Of a stretch of DNA of 64,000 bases, positions 59,025-64,000 are shown in pieces. Under the pieces are notes generated by a model. It was not told the DNA's origin. It saw only the letters and a list, made by a program, of their open reading frames with translations, and did not search any database. Origin of the DNA: Pseudomonas fluorescens. GTDB lineage: Bacteria; Pseudomonadota; Gammaproteobacteria; Pseudomonadales; Pseudomonadaceae. Made by a program: the position numbers and the translations under genes. Position 1 is the first letter of the stretch. Each line of letters begins with the position of its first letter. Location of the stretch: NCBI RefSeq assembly GCF_902497785.1, contig NZ_CABVHK010000014.1, positions 1-64,000 on the forward strand. The letters are read 5' to 3'.

Positions 59025-60029
59025 TCACCGCAACCCATCCCGAAACTGCCCCGGCGTCATCCCCGTCCAGCGCTTGAATGCGCGGCTGAAGCTGCTGGTA
59101 TCGGCAAACCCCAGCAGATAACTGATCTCGCTCAGTGAACATTGCGGGTCACGCAGGTGCAGCAATGCCAGGTTTTCACGGCTTTCATTGAGCAGGGTGT
59201 CGAATCGATAGCCCTCATCCGCGAGATGCCTCTGCAGGCTGCGCAAGCTCAAATGCAGGGCCTTGGCGATGTGTTCGGCGCTGGGTTCGCCTTCGGGCAA
59301 TTGCTCTTCAATGGCGTCGCGCACCTTGCGCTCCCAGGTCAGCGGCTTGAGTTGCGCGAGGGTGCGTTTGAGCACGGTTTCGTTATGTTCGGCCAGTTCC
59401 GGGTTAGCGTCATCGAGGTGGCTGTCGAAATCCACCAGCGAAAATTCCAGCCGGTCCTCGTCGGCCGAAAAATGCACGGGCGAGCGAAAGACCTTGTGCC
59501 ATTGATGCGCGTCGGCCGGTTCCGGGCGGCGCAGGTACACCGCCAGCGGCGCGTAGTCACGGCCCAGTCGATTGCGACAGGTGCGCACGTAAATGGCGGT
59601 GAAGGCATCGATGGCCTCGAACGCCGGCGCCGGATTGCCGGGCGGGATTTTCAGGCAAAAGCGGTAGCGATCCTCGGTGCGGCTCAACTCCAGCTCCAGG
59701 GCGTCACTGACCACCTGGTGATAACGCACGATGCGTTCAAACACTTCCCGCAGACTGCCGCTGGCCACCAGCGCATAACCGAGCGCGTGAAAGGTGGTGG
59801 GGCTGACGAACCTCGACACCCGCAAGCCAATCGCCGGATCGCCACTGACCTGCACGGCGATTTCCCACAGGCGCGTGGTGCCGGACAACGGATAACGGGC
59901 GTTCGGGTCGTCCATCAATTGCGGGTCGAGCCCCGCCTGGTGGCACAGGGCGGTGCTGTCGAGGCCCAGCGCGTCGAGTTGCTTGCGCAGGGCACGGGTC
60001 CAGCTGGCGAGGGAGGTCGGTTCAGTCAT
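59025..60029 (-). CDS. AraC family transcriptional regulator (Arabinose_bd/HTH_18 type)
   Basis: A 334-residue regulator: ligand-binding region at about 15-205 of the Arabinose_bd type, C-terminal double helix-turn-helix at about 235-330 (AKALHLSLRSLQRHLADEGYRFDTLLNESREN, SEISYLLGFADTSSFSRAFKRWTGMTPGQFR). Members of this subfamily often sense fatty acids or quaternary amines. It is divergent, with a 100-base spacer, from a desaturase gene, which is its likely target. Confidence 0.9.
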   Translation of the reverse strand: MTEPTSLASWTRALRKQLDALGLDSTALCHQAGLDPQLMDDPNARYPLSGTTRLWEIAVQVSGDPAIGLRVSRFVSPTTFHALGYALVASGSLREVFERIVRYHQVVSDALELELSRTEDRYRFCLKIPPGNPAPAFEAIDAFTAIYVRTCRNRLGRDYAPLAVYLRRPEPADAHQWHKVFRSPVHFSADEDRLEFSLVDFDSHLDDANPELAEHNETVLKRTLAQLKPLTWERKVRDAIEEQLPEGEPSAEHIAKALHLSLRSLQRHLADEGYRFDTLLNESRENLALLHLRDPQCSLSEISYLLGFADTSSFSRAFKRWTGMTPGQFRDGLR

Positions 60030-60129
60030 GCTGATTGGCGCTTCCGGTCAACAGGTTGGCGTCCACGGCTACCGCCTTGCACAGGTTCACAAGGCAGGAT
60101 GCGAACATCAATAACCAGAGGATGGAAGC

Positions 60130-61203
60130 ATGGACGGTACTTCTGCAAGTCCCCAACGACTGAATGCAGCTCAGCGCTCTGCGCATATTCGCGAAGTGGT
60201 GCTGGCCAAAGGGGTGGCGTTGCGTAAACGCTACCCGATTCTCAACCATCAGGACGCGCTTGGCGCGGGGATTCTGACCTTCGCTTTGGCTGGAATGATC
60301 GGCTCGGCAGCGCTCTACATCAACGGGCATATAGCCTGGTGGGCATGCCTGCTGCTCAACGGGTTTTTCGCTTCGTTGACCCACGAGCTGGAACACGACC
60401 TGATTCATAGCATGTACTTTCGCAAACAACGCCTGCCGCACAACCTGATGATGGGCCTGGTATGGCTGGCGCGACCGAGCACGATCAACCCGTGGATCCG
60501 TCGGCATCTGCACCTCAACCACCACAAGGTATCCGGCACCGAAGCCGACATGGAAGAACGCGCGATCACCAACGGCGAGCCATGGGGTTTTGCGCGGTTG
60601 CTGATGGTGGGCGACAACGTGATGTCGGCGTTTATCCGCATGCTGCGGGCCAGGACATGGGCCCACAAGTTCAGCATTATCAAACGTACGTTGAAGGTTT
60701 ATGCGCCGCTGGCGTTGGTGCATTGGGGCGCGTGGTACGTGTTCCTCGGTTTTCACGCGGCCAACGGCATCGCGCATCTGCTCGGGGCACCGATTGAATG
60801 GTCGGCGACCACCCTCGAGGTGATGCGGGTGATCGATATCGCGGCGGTGGTGATCATTGGCCCTAACGTGTTGCGCACGTTTTGCCTGCACTTTGTCAGC
60901 TCGAACATGCACTACTACGGCGATGTCGAGCCGGGCAATGTGATCCAGCAAACCCAAGTGCTGAACCCTTGGTGGATGTGGCCGTTGCAAGAGTTCTGCT
61001 TCAATTTCGGCAGCAGCCACGGGATCCATCATTTTGTGGTGAAGGAGCCGTTTTACATTCGCCAGATGACCGTGCCTGTGGCACATAAGGTCATGCGCGA
61101 GATGGGGGTGCGGTTCAATGATTTCGGGACGTTTGGGCGGGCTAACCGCTTTGTGCGCAAGGAAACAGCCGCACCACAGGAGGTGCGCGCCGCTCAGGCT
61201 TGA
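60130..61203 (+). CDS. Fatty acid desaturase/hydroxylase family membrane diiron protein
   Basis: A 357-residue protein with about four membrane spans and the three histidine clusters HELEHDLIH (about 86-94), HLHLNHHK (126-133) and HGIHHFV (about 301-307). It differs from both DesA at 46656 and AlkB hydroxylases in the spacing and sequence of these clusters, so substrate and position are unknown. GAGG lies before the ATG. Divergent AraC control is likely. A terminator lies about 195 bases downstream. Confidence 0.87.
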   Translation: MDGTSASPQRLNAAQRSAHIREVVLAKGVALRKRYPILNHQDALGAGILTFALAGMIGSAALYINGHIAWWACLLLNGFFASLTHELEHDLIHSMYFRKQRLPHNLMMGLVWLARPSTINPWIRRHLHLNHHKVSGTEADMEERAITNGEPWGFARLLMVGDNVMSAFIRMLRARTWAHKFSIIKRTLKVYAPLALVHWGAWYVFLGFHAANGIAHLLGAPIEWSATTLEVMRVIDIAAVVIIGPNVLRTFCLHFVSSNMHYYGDVEPGNVIQQTQVLNPWWMWPLQEFCFNFGSSHGIHHFVVKEPFYIRQMTVPVAHKVMREMGVRFNDFGTFGRANRFVRKETAAPQEVRAAQA

Positions 61204-61397
61204 TCGATGCACCCGGAAACTCAAAACCGCGTAGTCGCTCGTCATCATTCTGACCCAAAGGGGCGATACGTTAGGTGGCAGGCAAGTTCGCGTATTGTTG
61301 ATCGGCATATGCGTTATGGTTCTAATAACGTAATTAAATATTCCTTTATTAGATATGCATTTCAGCCAATCATCGCGCCATCAGATGTTGAGTTTCC
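61204..61397 (+). other. AT-rich intergenic stretch ending in a terminator
   Basis: About 195 bases with no supported ORF. The middle (61310-61360, TTCTAATAACGTAATTAAAT and on) is strikingly AT-rich and is followed by the strong terminator at 61398. Together they could be the extended 3' UTR of the desaturase or a short sRNA gene of about 60-100 bases. No known sRNA was recognised. Confidence 0.35.
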
Positions 61398-61433
61398 GGG
61401 GCCGTCTCCTTGGCAGGGTGCGGCCCCTTTTTT
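61398..61433 (+). terminator. Intrinsic terminator
   Basis: GGGGCCG (61398-61404) pairs with CGGCCCC (61421-61427) across a 16-base loop, then TTTTTT. Confidence 0.8.
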
Positions 61434-61460
61434 ATTCCTCAGGAACCTCCCGAATCCCTA

Positions 61461-61600
61461 GTGGGAGCGAGCCCTGTGGTGAGGGGATTTATCCCCGTTC
61501 GGCTGCGAAGCAGTCGTATACGCGCACTGACTTTGAAATGCTGGGGCCGCTACGCAGCCCAACGTGGATAAATCCCCTCACCACAGGCTCGCTCCCACAT
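61461..61600. repeat. REP 20: chimeric nested REP (family C inside family A)
   Basis: The outer arms GTGGGAGCGAGCC and GGCTCGCTCCCAC are the halves of a family A palindrome. In place of the usual TGCTCGCGA they enclose a complete family C unit, CTGTGGTGAGGGGATTTATCCCC ... GGATAAATCCCCTCACCACAG. The result is one 140-base inverted repeat. Confidence 0.85.
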
Positions 61601-61619
61601 TTGATCTGCGTCGTATATT

Positions 61620-61670
61620 CGATATAGGTCTTAATAAATAGCTTCTTATTCCTTAACGAATATAACTCTC
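61620..61670 (+). promoter_or_regulatory. AT-rich upstream element of the hydrolase/sigma-54 activator operon
   Basis: AATAAATAGCTTCTTATTCC and TTAACGAATATAAC form a very AT-rich patch with the near-palindrome ATTC-cttaac-GAAT. It resembles the elements at 7655 and 50143, each before a sulfur-related operon. A shared sulfur-starvation regulator is inferred. Confidence 0.4.
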
Positions 61671-61717
61671 CTCCCTATACTCGACCAGGAACAGACACGC
61701 AGCAGGAGAGCTCCCCC

Positions 61718-62299
61718 ATGCGCAACGAATCCATTCGCTACCTGATTGTGCCGGGCTGGCAGGGATCGCCAGAAAACCATTGGCAAAGCCATTGGCAGAA
61801 CAGCCTGCCGAACAGCGCGCGGGTGGAGCAGGCCGACTGGATTACGCCGCGTCGTGAAGACTGGGTCGCGGCGCTGGCCGAGGCGATTGCCGCCGACAGC
61901 ACGCCGGTGATTCTGATTGCCCATAGCCTGGGTTGCATCACGGTCGCGCATTGGGCGGCCACTGCTCCGCTGAATTTTTTGCGTCAGGTGCGCGGTGCCT
62001 TGCTGGTCGCGCCAGCGGACGTCGAGCGCCCGGCCTGCGCGCCGGCACTGCGTAACTTCGCGCCGATTCCGACGAATCTGTTGCCGTTCCCGAGCCAGGT
62101 TGTCAGCTCCGATAACGACAGCGCCGTCAGTGCGCCGCGTGCATTGGAACTGGCACGTCAATGGGGCGCAGAAGCGGGGATTCTGGCGGGGGCCGGGCAC
62201 ATCAATGTGAAGTCCGGACACCAGCGTTGGGAACAGGGTTTTGCCTATCTCTACCGCCTGCAAAACCGCCTGGAACATCACGCCCTGCGTCGTGCTTGA
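61718..62299 (+). CDS. RBBP9/YdeN family alpha/beta hydrolase
   Basis: A 193-residue serine hydrolase. The nucleophile elbow is AHSLGC (Ser70), the start YLIVPGWQGSPENHWQSHW is diagnostic for the RBBP9/YdeN group, and the catalytic His is in GAGHINVKSGH. Small soluble members have no settled substrate. It is the first gene of a unit with a sigma-54 activator (49 bases later) and a MetQ-like protein, an arrangement common near Pseudomonas sulfur-acquisition genes. GGAG precedes the ATG. Confidence 0.88.
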   Translation: MRNESIRYLIVPGWQGSPENHWQSHWQNSLPNSARVEQADWITPRREDWVAALAEAIAADSTPVILIAHSLGCITVAHWAATAPLNFLRQVRGALLVAPADVERPACAPALRNFAPIPTNLLPFPSQVVSSDNDSAVSAPRALELARQWGAEAGILAGAGHINVKSGHQRWEQGFAYLYRLQNRLEHHALRRA

Positions 62300-62348
62300 A
62301 TTTTAATTTAACGCCCCCGTCTCCGGCGGTTTTGGGCGGGAGTCTGCC

Positions 62349-63278
62349 ATGAGTTTTGAAGCCTTCGGTCAGCCGCTGCTGACCTTTCCCGACGCAGAAA
62401 AAAGCCCACTGAGCATCCGCGCCAAGGCGTTGGTGTTTGTCGATCCGCGTTCGCGTCAGCTGCGTCAGGAACTGGAGCAACTGGCGCCGCGTTCGATCTG
62501 CGTACTGATCCGTGGCGAAACCGGTAGCGGCAAGGAATTGCTCGCGCGACACATTCACCGTGCCAGTGATCGCGGCGGTTTATTTGTGTCGGTCAATTGC
62601 GGCGCAATCAGCCCGACGTATGCCGACGCCGAATTGTTCGGCTACGCCGCCGGCAGCTACAGCGGTTCGGCGAGCAGTCGCGCCGGGTGGTTCGGCTCGG
62701 CGAACGGCGGCACGCTTTATCTGGACGAGATCGGCGACCTGCCGCTGCCGATCCAGATCAAGCTACTCGCCGCACTGGAAAACCACGAAGTCACCCGCGT
62801 CGGCGCCCATCAGCCGAGCCCGGTGGACGTGCGTCTTGTGGCTGCCACCAGCATTGATCTGGCGCAAGCGGTGGCCGCCGGGAAATTTCATGAGCGTCTT
62901 TACCATTACCTCAGCGAAGGTCAGCTCCATTTGCCGGCCTTGCGTGAGCGGGTCGGCGACATCCTGTCCCTCGCCGAATATTTCCTCGGCATCTACAGCC
63001 AGCGCCTGGAACTGCCGGTGCCACTGATCAGCGAGACTGCGCAGCTCGTACTGGAACGACACAGCTGGCCGGGCAACACCCGGGAGCTGGAAAATGTCAT
63101 TCACTTTGCGTTGCTGGTCAGTACGGGTGACGAGATTCTGCCGGAGCATCTGAACCTGCCCGAGGCCCCGGCGCCGTTGACGCAGATTGAGCAGCAACTC
63201 AAGCACATCCTCGCCAACGGCACCGCTGCCGAGCAAACGGCCCTGAAACAACTCCTGAGGCAAGCCGAATCCCTGTAG
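62349..63278 (+). CDS. Short sigma-54-dependent activator (AAA+ only)
   Basis: A 309-residue bacterial enhancer-binding protein without receiver or other N-terminal sensor. Walker A is GETGSGKE (56-63), Walker B GTLYLDEIGDL (121-131), and the arginine-finger region HLPALRERVGDILSLAEYFL. The sigma-54 contact loop, normally GAFTGA, reads GSYSGS (102-107). After the AAA+ core only about 35 residues remain, without an obvious Fis-type helix-turn-helix, so DNA binding may need a partner (as in HrpR/HrpS-like or SfnR-like cases). It probably activates sulfur-source genes that lie to the right of the window. Confidence 0.85.
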   Translation: MSFEAFGQPLLTFPDAEKSPLSIRAKALVFVDPRSRQLRQELEQLAPRSICVLIRGETGSGKELLARHIHRASDRGGLFVSVNCGAISPTYADAELFGYAAGSYSGSASSRAGWFGSANGGTLYLDEIGDLPLPIQIKLLAALENHEVTRVGAHQPSPVDVRLVAATSIDLAQAVAAGKFHERLYHYLSEGQLHLPALRERVGDILSLAEYFLGIYSQRLELPVPLISETAQLVLERHSWPGNTRELENVIHFALLVSTGDEILPEHLNLPEAPAPLTQIEQQLKHILANGTAAEQTALKQLLRQAESL

Positions 63279-63374
63279 GAGCGAGCTCGCTCGCGATGGA
63301 CGTAAGGGCGCCGCTTGCATTCAGGAAGCCAGCATTATCGTTGACGTCCATCGCGAGCAAGCTCGCTCCTACAG
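63272..63374. repeat. REP doublet 21, family A
   Basis: CTGTAGGAGCGAGCTCGCTCGCGATGGACGT and the inverse ACGTCCATCGCGAGCAAGCTCGCTCCTACAG. The left arm overlaps the last codons and stop of the sigma-54 activator gene. Confidence 0.92.
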
Positions 63375-63530
63375 GGTGCGAACAAAATGGAATATAGAAG
63401 TAAATAAAAGATATTGTTCCGGAATAAAAAATCCCGGTATTGTCCGCGTCACGCCAGCGATAGCACTTCGCTGGCACTTTCATAGTTAGCCGTCGCCACT
63501 GGCGACCGTGATTTTCGATAAGGACACTGC

Positions 63531-64000
63531 ATGAAAAAGGTTCTGTTGTTCACCGCATTGGCGGCTGCCCTGACCGCGGGCCTGGCCCAGGCTGGCGAGA
63601 AACTGGTCGTAGCGGCGACCCCGGTGCCACACGCCGAGATTCTGGAACTGATCAAGCCAGCCCTCGCCAAAGATGGCGTGGACCTGGAAATCAAAGTCTT
63701 CACCGACTACGTTCAGCCGAACGTGCAGGTCGACCAGAAGCGTCTGGACGCCAACTATTTCCAGACCCTGCCGTACCTGAAAAGCTTCAACGAAGGTAAA
63801 GGCACTAACCTTGTGACTGTGATCGGCGTGCACGTTGAACCGTTCGGTGGCTACTCGAAGAAAGTCAAAAGCCTGGCCGAGTTGAAAGACGGCGCGACCA
63901 TTGCGATTCCAAACGAAGGCAGCAACAGCGGCCGTGCCCTGATCCTGCTGCAGAAGGCGGGTCTGATCGAGTTGAAAGACCCGAAAAACGCTTTGGCCAC
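63531..64000 (+). CDS. MetQ/NlpA family ABC binding protein (partial, cut by window end)
   Basis: The first 156 residues of a periplasmic methionine-type binding protein. The signal peptide (cleavage at AQA, about 21) has no lipobox, so it is soluble and not lipid-anchored like E. coli MetQ. Family motifs: KLVVAATPVPHAEILE, KVFTDYVQPNVQV, DANYFQTLPYL and GATIAIPNEGSNSGRALILLQKAGLI. AAGGA lies before the ATG. An AT-rich region (63400-63440) and the palindrome GTCGCC-act-GGCGAC (63492-63506) precede it. Context suggests import of a sulfur compound such as methionine or a sulfoxide. Confidence 0.9.
   Translation, partial: MKKVLLFTALAAALTAGLAQAGEKLVVAATPVPHAEILELIKPALAKDGVDLEIKVFTDYVQPNVQVDQKRLDANYFQTLPYLKSFNEGKGTNLVTVIGVHVEPFGGYSKKVKSLAELKDGATIAIPNEGSNSGRALILLQKAGLIELKDPKNALA

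Overview
The window is chromosomal DNA of a fluorescent pseudomonad (Pseudomonas fluorescens group). Several things indicate this: a tandem pair of 5S rRNA genes closing an rRNA operon, a LapG/LapD adhesin-control pair, a gabD-gabT pair, a block in the order desA / PAS-GGDEF-EAL gene / oscA / sbp / cysTWA that matches P. aeruginosa, high-GC third-position codon use, and over twenty copies of Pseudomonas-type REP palindromes. No insertion sequence, integrase, prophage or CRISPR array is visible. Accessory character is confined to small islets around 19.5-20.5 kb, 34.0-35.5 kb and 39.8-40.3 kb.

Layout. 0-6.3 kb: two 5S genes, an amino-acid-type chemoreceptor with a candidate FliA promoter, a GntR/FCD regulator, and lapG-lapD. 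6.3-11.6 kb: a DUF6124 gene behind a structured RNA leader, a small coiled-coil protein, and a TauD-type dioxygenase with a sulfonate/taurine-type ABC importer. 11.6-17 kb: a LysR regulator and an EmrB/EmrA/outer-membrane-factor tripartite pump whose third gene has a REP element embedded in frame in its N-terminus. 17-20.4 kb: slipin and NfeD, a YbaK deacylase, DUF2789, a RelBE-like module and the relic of a second antitoxin-like gene. 20.4-25.5 kb: MarR plus an aromatic-acid-type efflux operon coupled by four consecutive ATGA overlaps. 25.6-33.7 kb: membrane and periplasmic proteins, a Rieske-FAD reductase, a PEBP protein, and a VWA lipoprotein / ECF sigma / membrane-protein operon. 34-35.5 kb: a second DUF6124 gene with the same leader, an antitoxin with a frameshifted ParE toxin, and a decayed third DUF6124 copy. 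35.7-39.8 kb: a Fur-box-controlled FecI/FecR/TonB-receptor surface-signalling system. 39.9-40.6 kb: a DUF2252 relic and tRNA-Arg(CCG). 40.9-50 kb: gabD-gabT, an HDOD response regulator, a diguanylate cyclase, desA and a dual GGDEF-EAL protein. 50.2-54.5 kb: oscA and the sulfate importer. 54.5-61.2 kb: an Mpo1-like protein, a Crp/Fnr regulator, a periplasmic HIUase-like and HbpS-like pair divergent from an HprRS-type two-component system with a clear HprR-like box between them, and an AraC regulator divergent from a desaturase. 61.7-64 kb: an alpha/beta hydrolase, a short sigma-54 activator and the start of a MetQ-like binding protein.

Functional themes. Sulfur scavenging recurs three times (7.8-11.5, 50.2-54.5 and 61.7-64 kb), each time behind an AT-rich upstream element. 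Cyclic-di-GMP signalling recurs (LapD, a PAS-GGDEF protein, a PAS-GGDEF-EAL protein). Export is represented by two complete tripartite pumps. The observations most worth follow-up are: the covarying RNA leader shared by the two intact DUF6124 genes; the REP element converted into coding sequence in the pump lipoprotein; the HprR-like box linking HIUase and HbpS-like genes to a redox two-component system; four relic genes (DUF6124, ParE, antitoxin-like and DUF2252); and a 31-bp tandem duplication over a stop codon.
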